Assembly (NCBI RefSeq): GCF_015767265.1
Contig: NZ_JADPIB010000002.1
Coordinates: 433,786 to 497,785, forward strand
Reading direction: 5' to 3'
Length of the DNA: 64,000 nucleotides
Origin: Aureivirga marina
GTDB lineage: Bacteria; Bacteroidota; Bacteroidia; Flavobacteriales; Flavobacteriaceae
The first letter of the stretch is position 1. Each line of letters opens with the position of its first letter. This document shows positions 1 through 8,336 of this stretch, piece after piece. Both the position numbers and the translations under genes were made by a program. Under the pieces are notes generated by a model that worked only from the letters and a program-made list of their open reading frames with translations, did no database searches and had not been told where the DNA came from.

Positions 1-2
1 CT

Positions 3-353
3 GAAATTAATTATAATGACGGAAAGAATTCTTATTTAAAATTAATTAGACCAATTACTATTCTAATTTTTATAGAAAGTATTTCATGGTTTCTATTAAA
101 GCAATACCGAAAAATCATTTCGGATTATAAATTCTTTTATAATATTTATCAAGAAAAAATGAAAATATTAGAACTTTATAAAGTTTCAAAAGAACATGAA
201 AACCTTGACATCAGTTTATTTTATAATTATCTATCTGAACAAAATAATAAGATGAATTTAGATCAAAAAGAAACTGATATTTCTAATGATAATAATTCAG
301 ATAAATTATTTAAGTTAATATATCAACTCATATCAAAAATAAATCCTAAATAA
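3..353 (+). CDS. C-terminal part of an unknown membrane-anchored protein (5' end outside window)
   Basis: The frame is open from the first bases of the window to a TAA at 351-353, so the gene starts upstream. The visible part has one hydrophobic stretch (from about LIRPITILIF to WFLL) followed by basic residues and a polar tail rich in Asn, Asp and Lys. I do not recognise the family. A hairpin terminator follows the stop directly, which supports this as a real gene end. An internal ATG at 159 would give only 64 residues and would leave the hydrophobic part unexplained. Confidence 0.5.
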   Translation, partial: EINYNDGKNSYLKLIRPITILIFIESISWFLLKQYRKIISDYKFFYNIYQEKMKILELYKVSKEHENLDISLFYNYLSEQNNKMNLDQKETDISNDNNSDKLFKLIYQLISKINPK

Positions 354-379
354 AAAAGCGATTCTAACGAATCGCTTTT
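354..379. terminator. Bidirectional intrinsic terminator
   Basis: Perfect inverted repeat AAAAGCGATTC / GAATCGCTTTT with a 4-nt loop, A-rich on the left and T-rich on the right. It lies between the rightward partial gene and leftward mutB and can serve both. Confidence 0.8.
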
Positions 380-399
380 CCCTTATTATTTTAAATCTT

Positions 400-2466
400 T
401 TACTCTTCCGAAACAGATTCAATTAAAATCTTCAGAATTTCAATAGCAGCTTTGGCAATTTTGGTTCCAGGACCAAAAACTCCAACAACTCCACTATCAA
501 AAAGATATTGATAATCTTGTGCAGGAATTACTCCTCCAGCAATTACCATAATATCTTCTCTACCATATTTCTTTAATTCTGCAATTACTTGTGGCACCAA
601 AGTTTTGTGTCCAGCAGCAAGCGAAGAAACTCCTAAAATATGTACATCATTTTCTACAGCTTGTTTTGCAGCTTCCGCAGGCGTTTGGAATAATGGTCCG
701 ATATCTACGTCAAAACCTAAATCGGCGAAACTTGTAGAAACTACTTTCGCTCCACGATCATGACCATCTTGTCCCATTTTGGCAATCATAATTCTTGGAC
801 GTCTTCCTTCCAATTCTGCGAATTTATCTGCTAATTCCTTTGCTTGTGCAAAATAAGCATCATCTTTTATTTCTTTAGAATACACTCCTGAAATCGATTT
901 AATTGTTGCTTTATATCTTCCATAAACAGATTCCAACGCATCTGAAATTTCTCCTAATGTTGCTCTAACTCTAGCAGCTTTCACCGCTAAATCCAACAAG
1001 TTTCCTTCTCCAGTTTTCGCACAGTTTGTCAAGTTTTCTAAAGCTTCTTTTACTTTCTCCGAATCTCTAGATTCTTTGATTTCTTGAATTCTTGCAATCT
1101 GTGACTGACGAACTGCTTCGTTGTCAACTTCTAAAATATGAAGTGGATCTTCTTCTCTTAATTGGTAAGCATTTACACCTACAATAATATCTTGTGTACT
1201 ATCGATTCTTGCTTGCTTTTTTGCAGCAGCTTCTTCGATTCTCATTTTTGGAATTCCAGCTTCAATTGCTTTTGTCATTCCTCCAAGTTCTTCTACTTCT
1301 TGAATTAATTCCCAAGCTTTATCTGCAATTTCTTTGGTCATATTTTCCACAAAATACGAACCAGCCCAAGGATCTACAGTTTTTGTAATATTTGTTTCTT
1401 CTTGAATATAAATCTGCGTATTTCTAGCAATTCTCGCAGAGAAATCTGTTGGTAAAGCAATTGCTTCATCCAAGGCATTTGTATGTAAACTTTGCGTTCC
1501 TCCAAATGCAGCAGCCATTGCTTCAATTGCAGTTCTAGCAACATTATTAAACGGATCTTGCTCTGTTAAACTCCATCCACTTGTTTGACAGTGTGTTCTT
1601 AATGCTAAAGATTTTGGATTCTTTGGTTCAAACTGTTTTACTAATTTTGACCAAAGCATTCTTCCAGCTCTCATTTTTGCAATTTCTTTGAAATGATCCA
1701 TTCCAATTGCCCAGAAAAATGAAAGTCTAGGTGCAAAAACATCCACATCCATTCCTGCTGCAATTCCAGTACGGATATATTCTAAACCATCTGCTAAAGT
1801 ATAAGCTAATTCAATTTCTTGCGTTGCTCCAGCTTCTTGCATATGATAACCAGAAATAGAAATCGAATTAAATTTTGGCATATTTTTACTTGTAAATTCA
1901 AAAATATCCGCAATAATTTTCATCGAAGGAGTTGGTGGATAAATATATGTATTACGCACCATGAATTCCTTTAAAATATCATTTTGAATCGTTCCAGAAA
2001 GTTGTTCGTGTTTTACACCTTGCTCTTCTGCTGCAACAATATAAAATGCTAAGATTGGAAGTACAGCTCCGTTCATCGTCATTGAAACAGACATTTTATC
2101 CAAAGGAATCTGATCGAATAAGATTTTCATATCTTCTACAGAATCAATCGCAACTCCAGCTTTTCCAACATCACCTTGCACACGCTCATGATCCGAATCA
2201 TAACCACGGTGTGTTGCTAAATCGAAAGCTACAGACAAACCTTTTTGTCCTGCTGCTAAATTTCTTCTATAAAAAGCATTACTTTCTTCTGCTGTAGAAA
2301 ATCCTGCATATTGACGAATCGTCCAAGGACGACGAACATACATCGTTGAATATGGTCCTCTTAAATAAGGAGGCATTCCAGCAATAAAATCCTGATGTTC
2401 TAAAGGAGCAACTGCTGGCTGATTGCTCTTTTTAATTTCTAATTTTGAAAAATCTTTTCTAGCCAT
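400..2466 (-). CDS. mutB: Methylmalonyl-CoA mutase large (catalytic) subunit
   Basis: Adenosylcobalamin-dependent mutase that interconverts succinyl-CoA and methylmalonyl-CoA in propionate metabolism, acting in the cytosol as a MutA/MutB heterodimer. The N-terminal TIM-barrel part has the family sequence [20 protein letters not shown]. The C-terminal cobalamin domain carries the DxHxxG motif (DGHDRG, Asp567 and His569), where His is the lower axial ligand of cobalt. At 688 residues the length is normal. The ATG at 2466 is preferred because it overlaps the end of mutA by 8 nt and begins MARKDFS; an in-frame ATG eight codons upstream would add basic residues lying inside mutA. The overlap implies translational coupling. 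Confidence 0.96.
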   Translation of the reverse strand: MARKDFSKLEIKKSNQPAVAPLEHQDFIAGMPPYLRGPYSTMYVRRPWTIRQYAGFSTAEESNAFYRRNLAAGQKGLSVAFDLATHRGYDSDHERVQGDVGKAGVAIDSVEDMKILFDQIPLDKMSVSMTMNGAVLPILAFYIVAAEEQGVKHEQLSGTIQNDILKEFMVRNTYIYPPTPSMKIIADIFEFTSKNMPKFNSISISGYHMQEAGATQEIELAYTLADGLEYIRTGIAAGMDVDVFAPRLSFFWAIGMDHFKEIAKMRAGRMLWSKLVKQFEPKNPKSLALRTHCQTSGWSLTEQDPFNNVARTAIEAMAAAFGGTQSLHTNALDEAIALPTDFSARIARNTQIYIQEETNITKTVDPWAGSYFVENMTKEIADKAWELIQEVEELGGMTKAIEAGIPKMRIEEAAAKKQARIDSTQDIIVGVNAYQLREEDPLHILEVDNEAVRQSQIARIQEIKESRDSEKVKEALENLTNCAKTGEGNLLDLAVKAARVRATLGEISDALESVYGRYKATIKSISGVYSKEIKDDAYFAQAKELADKFAELEGRRPRIMIAKMGQDGHDRGAKVVSTSFADLGFDVDIGPLFQTPAEAAKQAVENDVHILGVSSLAAGHKTLVPQVIAELKKYGREDIMVIAGGVIPAQDYQYLFDSGVVGVFGPGTKIAKAAIEILKILIESVSEE

Positions 2467-3853
2467 TTGCTTCTTCTTTAGAGTTCGCATTTACTTTTTC
2501 TGCTTCCAATCTTTCTTTTTCCATCTTTTGTGAAAGACGTTTACGAATGATTGGAGTAATCACAGTTTTGTTTTTGTTCGATTTTAAGAATGGATATAAT
2601 TCTAAATCTTCACTCATGAAATCTTTTGGATTTGGAAATTTATTTGTTCCCAATAAAATTTCACTTCCATTATCAAAATCTGCTTGCTCTTTAAAAGCGC
2701 TTTCTGCGATTTTTCTTTGTACATTTCCTTTAAACAATTGTTTGATAAACCCTCCTGATTCTTCAATTTGCTTGAAAATGTATAATGCTTTTTCCATTAA
2801 TTGCTCCGTTAAGCTTTCAATATAATAAGCTCCGTCTGCAAAATTTTGTGCATTTTCGAAATAAGATTCTTCTTTTAAAATCAATAATTGATTTCTTGAG
2901 ATTCTTTCTCCAAATTCGTTTTTCTTATGGAAAATAGTATCGTAAGCTATATTTGAAACTGTTGTTGCTCCACCAAGAATTGCGCTCATACATTCTGTTG
3001 TTGTACGAAGCATATTTACGTTATAATCGTATAATGTTTTATTTCTTAAACTCGGTGTCACAAAAACTTCAATATTTTCAACTGTTGTATTGTATTCTGC
3101 TAAGATTGAATTCCAAAGATTTTTGAAAGCTCTGATTTTTGCAATTTCAAAGAAATAATTACTTCCAACCGCAAAATTAAATTGGATATTATTCGCAATT
3201 TCAGCTCCAAATTTCTCTAAATATTCTGTTCCTTGTGCAAGTGCATAAGCAATTTGTTGCATCGTTGTTGCACCAGAATTTTGATACAATTCTGCATTTA
3301 CTCCTAAAACAAAAACATTTTTTCCTTTTGCATATTCTAAAATCGTAGCAACGTTTTTAAAATCTTCTGTTTCACTTGCAAACCAGTTTCCAGAGGTTGC
3401 CAATTGGTAAACAACATCAAGATTTAAATAAAGAACATAATTTGCCGCAGCATCGATTAGTTTTTTATAAAAATCAACATCTATAAATTGTAATTGAAAT
3501 TGGATTTTTGTTTGTACTGGAATGTCTTTTAGAACATCCTCTATTACAAAAACTCCTTTTGATTTGAATAAAATAGAAGTTGCTCCTCTTTGCAAAGCAT
3601 CATTTGCTAGGAAATTAGCAGTTTTTTCGTCAGAAATATAAATTTCTTGACAAACTTCGTAGGCTTTATTTTTTGTTTCTGGCGCAAATGATTCTGTTTC
3701 TCCAGCAAAGTAGAAAGGTTTTACAGTAATTCCTTCTCTAGAATGCCAAAGTAAAGTGTCATTATAATCTGCACCTTTTAAATCTACCTGAATTTTTTGC
3801 TTCCAAGCAGCCGCAGATGAAGGCTCAAATTCATTAAATAAAAAATCACTCAT
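2459..3853 (-). CDS. mutA: Methylmalonyl-CoA mutase small subunit
   Basis: Non-catalytic partner of MutB. It keeps the mutase TIM-barrel fold ([19 protein letters not shown] near the N-terminus; [14 protein letters not shown] further on) but lacks the C-terminal cobalamin domain and DxHxxG motif, as expected for the beta subunit. At 464 residues it is at the short end for the family, as in Bacteroidota. It is the first gene of the mutAB operon: its stop overlaps the mutB start, and a terminator just upstream separates it from ftsB-like. Confidence 0.93.
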   Translation of the reverse strand: MSDFLFNEFEPSSAAAWKQKIQVDLKGADYNDTLLWHSREGITVKPFYFAGETESFAPETKNKAYEVCQEIYISDEKTANFLANDALQRGATSILFKSKGVFVIEDVLKDIPVQTKIQFQLQFIDVDFYKKLIDAAANYVLYLNLDVVYQLATSGNWFASETEDFKNVATILEYAKGKNVFVLGVNAELYQNSGATTMQQIAYALAQGTEYLEKFGAEIANNIQFNFAVGSNYFFEIAKIRAFKNLWNSILAEYNTTVENIEVFVTPSLRNKTLYDYNVNMLRTTTECMSAILGGATTVSNIAYDTIFHKKNEFGERISRNQLLILKEESYFENAQNFADGAYYIESLTEQLMEKALYIFKQIEESGGFIKQLFKGNVQRKIAESAFKEQADFDNGSEILLGTNKFPNPKDFMSEDLELYPFLKSNKNKTVITPIIRKRLSQKMEKERLEAEKVNANSKEEANG

Positions 3854-3896
3854 GTTTTAAAAGTGGTTTAACTATGTTTTTGGTCAGTAAAAAAAT

Positions 3897-3940
3897 AAAG
3901 TCATTTAAACTTTTAGCAACTAAAATTTTAAATGACTTTT
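3897..3940 (-). terminator. Intrinsic terminator after the udk-ftsB operon
   Basis: Arms AAAGTCATTTAAA (3897-3909) and TTTAAATGACTTT (3927-3939), followed on the minus strand by A/T-rich sequence. It lies between the end of the FtsB-like gene and the mutA start. Confidence 0.7.
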
Positions 3941-3960
3941 ATATAAAAAAACAATTGTTT

Positions 3961-4278
3961 CTAATCTGAAATTGTGTCGTATTCGATTATAAAAATATCT
4001 TCATTCTGGCGTTTCATCATATAGGTTTCCCTTGCGAAACGCTCAAGATTTTCTTCATTTTCAAAGCTTTGAATTATCTTTCTATCTTTTGCGATTTCTT
4101 CTTGATAATAAGCCTTTAATCTTTCTAACTTCTTGATTTCATCATCGTACTCCACATGACTTAGATACGAATTTTCGTCAAAAAAAAGCATCCAAACAAC
4201 GAATATTAGTAATATCAAAAAGAATCTATTACTAATAACTTTGAAAAGAATATTTTTTTTTAGTTTTTTTAAAATCAT
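3961..4278 (-). CDS. FtsB/DivIC-type septum formation initiator protein
   Basis: Small bitopic divisome protein of 105 residues. It has a short basic cytoplasmic N-terminus, one transmembrane helix (about residues 18-33, FFLILLIFVVWMLFF), a coiled coil (about 43-70) and a short C-terminal domain with the family signature ENLERFARETYMMKRQNEDIFII. The family acts in the FtsQ/FtsL/FtsB complex at the septum. It lies 21 nt downstream of udk in the same direction, an arrangement I associate with Flavobacteriia. DivIC and FtsB homologues cannot be told apart here, so no symbol is given. Confidence 0.88.
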   Translation of the reverse strand: MILKKLKKNILFKVISNRFFLILLIFVVWMLFFDENSYLSHVEYDDEIKKLERLKAYYQEEIAKDRKIIQSFENEENLERFARETYMMKRQNEDIFIIEYDTISD

Positions 4279-4299
4279 AGGGTAAAGGTAGTAAATTTC

Positions 4300-4905
4300 C
4301 TATAATCTTTCATTAATAACTGTACGAACAATATCAATTGCAACTGTATTGAACTTATCATTAGGAATAATGATGTCTGCAAATGATTTTGTAGGCTCAA
4401 TAAATTGTTGATGCATAGGCTTTAAAGTATCCTGATAACGATTCAAAACCTCATCAATTGTTCTTCCTCTTTCTGTGATATCTCTGCGAAGTCTTCGAAT
4501 TAATCTTTCATCTGCATCTGCATGTACGAAAACTTTAATATCACATAAATCTCTCAATTCTCTATTGTTAAAAATCAGAATTCCTTCTACAATTAACACC
4601 TTTTTAGGATGTGTATTAATCGTATCTTCTAAACGATTGTGTGCGACAAATGAATAGATTGGTTGCTCAATTGTATTTCCTTTCTTTAACTCCTTTAAAT
4701 GAGAAACTAATAAATCAAAATCAATAGATTTTGGATGATCAAAATTTATTTTCGTTCTTTCTTCAAATGACAACTCGTTTGTTTCATTATAATAGTGATC
4801 TTGAGAAATGATACACACTTCATCTTGTGGAAGATCTTTAATGATTTTGTTTACAACTGTTGTCTTTCCACTTCCGGTTCCTCCGGCAATTCCAATTATG
4901 AGCAT
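4300..4905 (-). CDS. udk: Uridine kinase
   Basis: Phosphorylates uridine and cytidine to UMP and CMP in pyrimidine salvage. The P-loop GIAGGTGSGKTT sits at residues 5-16. The family stretch with Asp-His-Tyr-Tyr (ISQDHYYNE) and the FDHPKSIDFDLL motif follow. The Arg-rich segment RLIRRLRRDITERGR is the lid region. The length of 201 residues is normal. A TAnnTTTG promoter box lies about 35 nt upstream of the ATG. It heads an operon with the ftsB-like gene. Confidence 0.95.
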   Translation of the reverse strand: MLIIGIAGGTGSGKTTVVNKIIKDLPQDEVCIISQDHYYNETNELSFEERTKINFDHPKSIDFDLLVSHLKELKKGNTIEQPIYSFVAHNRLEDTINTHPKKVLIVEGILIFNNRELRDLCDIKVFVHADADERLIRRLRRDITERGRTIDEVLNRYQDTLKPMHQQFIEPTKSFADIIIPNDKFNTVAIDIVRTVINERL

Positions 4906-4937
4906 TTTAATTTATTTTGATATGTATTACCGGAATG

Positions 4938-4945
4938 CAAAAATA
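4938..4945 (-). promoter_or_regulatory. Promoter -7 box for udk
   Basis: On the minus strand the sequence reads TATTTTTG, matching the Bacteroidota TAnnTTTG -7 element. The implied transcript start is about 25 nt before the udk ATG. Confidence 0.55.
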
Positions 4946-4994
4946 ATAAAATTCTATTCCGATTTACATTTTTATTATAGCTAATCAAAATTAT

Positions 4995-5615
4995 CTAATT
5001 CACATAGTTTACTACTTTAAATACTTTACCTTCAGGAGTTCGAACAACTTTGTATAACACATGATTATATTCATAAAATCTTTTCCCTCCAATATATACT
5101 TCTGTAGCTTCTTCTGGCAACTCATAAACTACAGCGTTATAAGGTGCTTTAATAACTTCATATTCTTCTCCATATTTTTTATAGAAAGTTCCTTTAAAAT
5201 AAAAATAAACATCTGGACCGATAAATACTTTATGATAACCAGTGGGAAGGAAATTAATTCTCAATCCAAAAGGTGGTACAGAAAAAATAAATCTATTTCG
5301 ATTTGGTCTCCAAAAATACCCATTATAAAAATGATAAGGATGTCCGTGATGGTAATAAACTCTTGGTCTATGAGGGAAATGATACACAACACGATGTCTA
5401 TAAGGAGGAAAATAATGACGATGATTTGGATAGATTATATGTGATGGAATTGGTTTCACATGCGGTGGATGAATTGGTCTAGCTGGCCTTGGTGGATGAA
5501 TATTTCTTGCTGGTCTAGTTTTTTGAATCTTAGAAGCATTTTGAGCTTCCATATTTACGGTAAGAATTGTAAATAAGCAAAACAATAGGATTTTTATATT
5601 AAATGTTGTTTTCAT
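4995..5615 (-). CDS. Secreted His/Pro/Tyr-rich DUF6515-like protein
   Basis: A signal peptide (about residues 1-24, ending NMEAQ) is followed by a low-complexity region of Pro, His, Arg and Tyr (RPARPIHPPHVKPIPSH and similar). The ordered C-terminal half contains the family-like segments YHKVFIGPDVYFYFKGTFYKK and VVRTPEGKVFKVV. This resembles the DUF6515 family common in Bacteroidota. Function is unknown; the His-rich region could bind metal, but that is inference. It lies alone between udk and tRNA-Leu. Confidence 0.75.
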   Translation of the reverse strand: MKTTFNIKILLFCLFTILTVNMEAQNASKIQKTRPARNIHPPRPARPIHPPHVKPIPSHIIYPNHRHYFPPYRHRVVYHFPHRPRVYYHHGHPYHFYNGYFWRPNRNRFIFSVPPFGLRINFLPTGYHKVFIGPDVYFYFKGTFYKKYGEEYEVIKAPYNAVVYELPEEATEVYIGGKRFYEYNHVLYKVVRTPEGKVFKVVNYVN

Positions 5616-5758
5616 GACTTATAGGGTTTTCTTACTTAAAGTTAATCAGAAAAGAAGGGAGTTTTTATTAGAGAAATATTAAAGTAATTATGATTTTATT
5701 GAATTTAACTTTTATTTAAAATCTATTTAATAGTATTTTTTTAATTCAAAAGAGATTT

Positions 5759-5766
5759 TATATTTG
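5759..5766 (+). promoter_or_regulatory. Promoter -7 box for tRNA-Leu
   Basis: TATATTTG matches the TAnnTTTG consensus and is followed by C. It ends 19 nt before the first tRNA base, a plausible distance for a short 5' leader. Confidence 0.55.
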
Positions 5767-5785
5767 CAATATTCTACTTACCAAT

Positions 5786-5869
5786 GCACACATGGCGGAA
5801 TTGGTAGACGCGCGGGCTTGAGGGGCTCGTATCCTAACGGATGTGCAGGTTCAAATCCTGTTGTGTGCA
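5786..5869 (+). tRNA. tRNA-Leu (GAG anticodon)
   Basis: The acceptor arms GCACACA (5786-5792) and TGTGTGC (5862-5868) pair perfectly, with discriminator A at 5869. The D-arm contains AATTGGTAGA. The anticodon stem CGGGC/GCTCG closes loop TTGAGGG, giving anticodon GAG. A long variable arm (class II tRNA) and a T-arm with GGTTCAAATCC follow. CCA is not encoded. Its 3' half serves as the attachment site of the adjacent element; the intact gene lies outside the element's left end. Confidence 0.96.
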
Positions 5870-5883
5870 CTTTTTCAAAATTC
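5818..5883 (+). repeat. attL: tRNA-Leu 3' part plus flank
   Basis: From the anticodon loop (TTGAGGGGCTCG) through the tRNA 3' end and on into CTTTTTCAAAATT, this sequence recurs at 31381-31446 with one difference in the tRNA part (CCTAACGG here, CCTAGCGG there). The preceding bases differ between copies, which marks the crossover limit. Confidence 0.88.
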
Positions 5884-5946
5884 TTCAGAAAAATAAGAAA
5901 ACATTGATAATCACTGGCATTAATCAATATTTTTAATATTTTAGTA

Positions 5947-7242
5947 ATGAAGAAAAAAGCAAAACTTTCTATCACAAAAAATTTATCTCTTCAAAAAGGG
6001 GATGAAAAAGGGCACAACTATTTTTTAAAATTAAATTGCATGGAATACACAAAACCGAAGATTCATATCGACTATAAAATCGTAAATGGTAAAAAAATAA
6101 AATATGTTGGAAAAGGCAGTAAATGGTATATCTGGTTTCGATTTAGAAATCCAGAAACTGGTGAAATGAAACAATTTAAGGTTTATAATAACTTAAATCG
6201 AATAAAAGGAATTTCTGAAAGACTAAAAACTGCAAAAAAGATTCAACGTGTTTTAGAGAATCATTTAGCACAAGGATTCTCTCCTTTTTCAGAAAAAGAA
6301 TCGGAGTTAAATTTTAATAAAGAGTACAATATTATTGATGCTATTGATAAAGCTGTTGAGAAAAAAAGCAAAGTTTGGTCCGCTAGTTATATTCATCAAA
6401 ACAAACATCAAATTGATTATTTAAAAGAATTTCTTTCGAAAAACAAATTGGATCATCTTCCTGCAAAGTCGATTACAAAAAAACACATGATTTATTTGTT
6501 TGAACATATTTCAAAGAAAAATCTTTCTGCATATAGTTATAATAATTATAGAAAAGTTTATTTGTCTTTGACAAATCAAATGATGCAAGACGAAATCATA
6601 GATAAAAACTTTATGATAGGCATCGAAAAACTTCCAGAAAAAGCTGTAAAAAATGAGAGTTTGACAGATGAACAAGTAAATAAACTAAAAAAATATCTTC
6701 AAGAAAATGATACTTACCTCCTAACTTATATTCAGTTTCTCACTTATTCTTTTTTAAGACCAATTGAAATTACCAGGATAAAAATTGGTGATATAAATTT
6801 AAAGGAAAGAACAATTAAAGTTCAGACTAAAACAGAGAAGATTTCTGTAATTTATATCATTGATAAGTTAATAGAATTAATTGAAAAAATGGATATTCAA
6901 AATTATCCAGATGATTATTATTTATTTTCCAAAAGTGAAAAACCTGACACTTGGATAACAACCAGAGAAAAGTCAAAAGCTGATTTCTTTTCTTACCGAT
7001 TTTTAAAAGTTAAAAGAGATTTGAATTTAGGTGATAATTATGGAATTTATTCCTTTAGACATACTTTTATTAAAAACTTATATTTTTCATTTCTAAATCA
7101 AGGTTTACCTCCTATTGATGCTAAGAATAAATTAATCACGATTACAAGACATACAACTATAAAAACTTTAGATAATTATTTAAGGAATATTGGAGCTTAT
7201 CTTCCAGAAGATTACTCTAAGGATTTTACTATTGATTTTTAA
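5947..7242 (+). CDS. Tyrosine recombinase / integrase of the element
   Basis: Site-specific recombinase expected to insert and excise the element at tRNA-Leu. An N-terminal arm-binding region (about residues 33-110, with WYIWFRFRNPETGE) is followed by a core-binding domain (about 125-235) and a catalytic domain. Catalytic residues visible are the box I Arg in SFLRPIEITRIK, the box II Arg-His in YSFRHTF (the usual HxxR His is Tyr), the His in TRHTTIKTL and the nucleophile Tyr411 in LDNYLRN. An internal ATG at 6040 (MEYTKPKI) is an alternative start. The ATG at 5947 is kept because it is conserved in the second, broken copy at 31501. The gene lies 77 nt from the tRNA. Confidence 0.92.
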   Translation: MKKKAKLSITKNLSLQKGDEKGHNYFLKLNCMEYTKPKIHIDYKIVNGKKIKYVGKGSKWYIWFRFRNPETGEMKQFKVYNNLNRIKGISERLKTAKKIQRVLENHLAQGFSPFSEKESELNFNKEYNIIDAIDKAVEKKSKVWSASYIHQNKHQIDYLKEFLSKNKLDHLPAKSITKKHMIYLFEHISKKNLSAYSYNNYRKVYLSLTNQMMQDEIIDKNFMIGIEKLPEKAVKNESLTDEQVNKLKKYLQENDTYLLTYIQFLTYSFLRPIEITRIKIGDINLKERTIKVQTKTEKISVIYIIDKLIELIEKMDIQNYPDDYYLFSKSEKPDTWITTREKSKADFFSYRFLKVKRDLNLGDNYGIYSFRHTFIKNLYFSFLNQGLPPIDAKNKLITITRHTTIKTLDNYLRNIGAYLPEDYSKDFTIDF

Positions 7243-7459
7243 AAACATTTCAAAAAGAAAAAGAACTCACTTAGAATATTTATGTTGTAGAAAACTAATA
7301 ACCATTAAAGAAAAAAAGTAGGTGTAAAAAATTATCTAAGCGAATTCTATAAAATGAGATTTCCTTATCTACTCTTCTAAGACGTCTATTTTTGAAATTG
7401 AAAAGTAAAGTTCCTAATAGTTTCTGTAGGTTTTAATAGTTTTTCTGTAGTTATATTTT
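7235..7459 (+). repeat. Long imperfect direct repeat, copy 1
   Basis: Starts at the integrase stop (TTTTTAAAAACAT) and matches 7763-8009 over most of its length, sharing for example AAAAAATTATCTAAGCGAA and GATTTCCTTAT. It ends in an ATAGTTTCTGTAG-type motif. No convincing reading frame lies inside it. Confidence 0.75.
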
Positions 7460-7469
7460 ATAAAAAATT

Positions 7470-7504
7470 AAAGCGATTGTAATATTATATTTTTCAATCG
7501 CTTT
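7470..7504. terminator. Intrinsic terminator, 3' of the 47-residue gene
   Basis: Arms AAAGCGATTG (7470-7479) and CAATCGCTTT (7495-7504) with flanking A and T tracts. It can end the leftward small gene and rightward transcripts from the integrase. Confidence 0.7.
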
Positions 7505-7509
7505 TTCAT

Positions 7510-7653
7510 TTATCTTAAACAGTTTTTACAAGTAATTTTTCTATTGGTATCTTTCCAATGTTCAGATTTGTATTTTGTATCTCTACCACATTTTGTGCCA
7601 GCTCTCTTTGAACCACCATGAACTACTTGAGTTGGTATATGAATCACAGCCAT
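7510..7653 (-). CDS. Small Cys-rich protein (47 residues), probable metal-binding
   Basis: The minus-strand frame runs from ATG at 7651-7653 to TAA at 7510-7512. The product begins MAVIHIPTQVVHGG and contains single Cys22 (TKCGRDTKY) and a terminal Cys pair in TCKNCLR. Three cysteines with basic residues suggest a treble-clef or zinc-ribbon-like knuckle, though a fourth ligand would have to be His (for example His32). The gene lies between the two long direct repeats and has a good terminator. Function is unknown. Confidence 0.6.
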   Translation of the reverse strand: MAVIHIPTQVVHGGSKRAGTKCGRDTKYKSEHWKDTNRKITCKNCLR

Positions 7654-7734
7654 AAATAAAAATTTTATTAGTTAATAATTATAAATTTAGAAATATTATC
7701 AATAAAAATTTTATGGGATTCCGTATAATTCTAA

Positions 7735-7762
7735 AATAAAGCAGCCCGAAAGCTGCTTTATT
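7735..7762. terminator. Strong hairpin (terminator-like)
   Basis: Perfect 11-bp stem AATAAAGCAGC / GCTGCTTTATT with loop CCGAAA. It ends exactly where the second long repeat copy begins. Confidence 0.55.
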
Positions 7763-8009
7763 CACTTTTAAAAACACTTCAAAAAGAAAAAGAGTTCACT
7801 TAGAATGTTTATATAGTGGAAAACTAAAAACCATTGAAGAAAAAAACGTAGGAGTAAAAAATTATCTAAGCGAACTCTATATAACGGGATTTCCTTATTT
7901 ACTCTTCAAAGATGTCTGTTTTTGAAATTAGAAAATAAAGATTCTGATAGTTTCTGTAAGTTTCTGTAAGTTTCTGTAAGTTTTGATAGTTTTTTCTGTA
8001 GTTGTATAT
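7763..8009 (+). repeat. Long imperfect direct repeat, copy 2
   Basis: Second copy of the 7235-7459 sequence. It is longer because the 10-bp unit TTTCTGTAAG is repeated three times in tandem at 7951-7980, while copy 1 has one such unit. TGATAGTT motifs flank the units. Confidence 0.75.
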
Positions 8010-8058
8010 GAGTAAGCCTCTCTCCTATTATTTTAGAAGAAATTAAACTTCTCAAATA

Positions 8059-8253
8059 ATGAATCCAAAAGAACAAGCACCACGAAAAGGCGAAATCCAT
8101 GATTTATACAAGGATATGCCTAGAAATATTATCAATAGCTATATTAGAGATGCTATGGAAGAAGCAAATCCAACTAAATCTTGGAATGAATTGAAATGGA
8201 GAAAAACTTTAACTCCCAAAGAATATAAACTCTTTAAAAGCTATTTTGAATAA
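8059..8253 (+). CDS. Small hypothetical protein (64 residues)
   Basis: Hydrophilic product beginning MNPKEQAPRKGEIHDLYKDM, with a C-terminal half of Trp, Lys and Leu (SWNELKWRKTLTPKEYKLFKSYFE) that could fold as two or three helices. It is followed immediately by a strong terminator. Family not recognised. An overlapping minus-strand frame exists but has a low-complexity product and no terminator. Confidence 0.55.
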   Translation: MNPKEQAPRKGEIHDLYKDMPRNIINSYIRDAMEEANPTKSWNELKWRKTLTPKEYKLFKSYFE

Positions 8254-8286
8254 AAAACTGGAATATTATTATTCCAGTTTTTTTTT
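8254..8286 (+). terminator. Intrinsic terminator
   Basis: Arms AAAACTGGAAT (8254-8264) and ATTCCAGTTTT (8271-8281) followed by a run of T, starting one base after the stop codon of the 64-residue gene. Confidence 0.85.
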
Positions 8287-8336
8287 AATACATATTATTT
8301 AAGATGGATGCTAAAGAATTTAAATCATAATATTTA

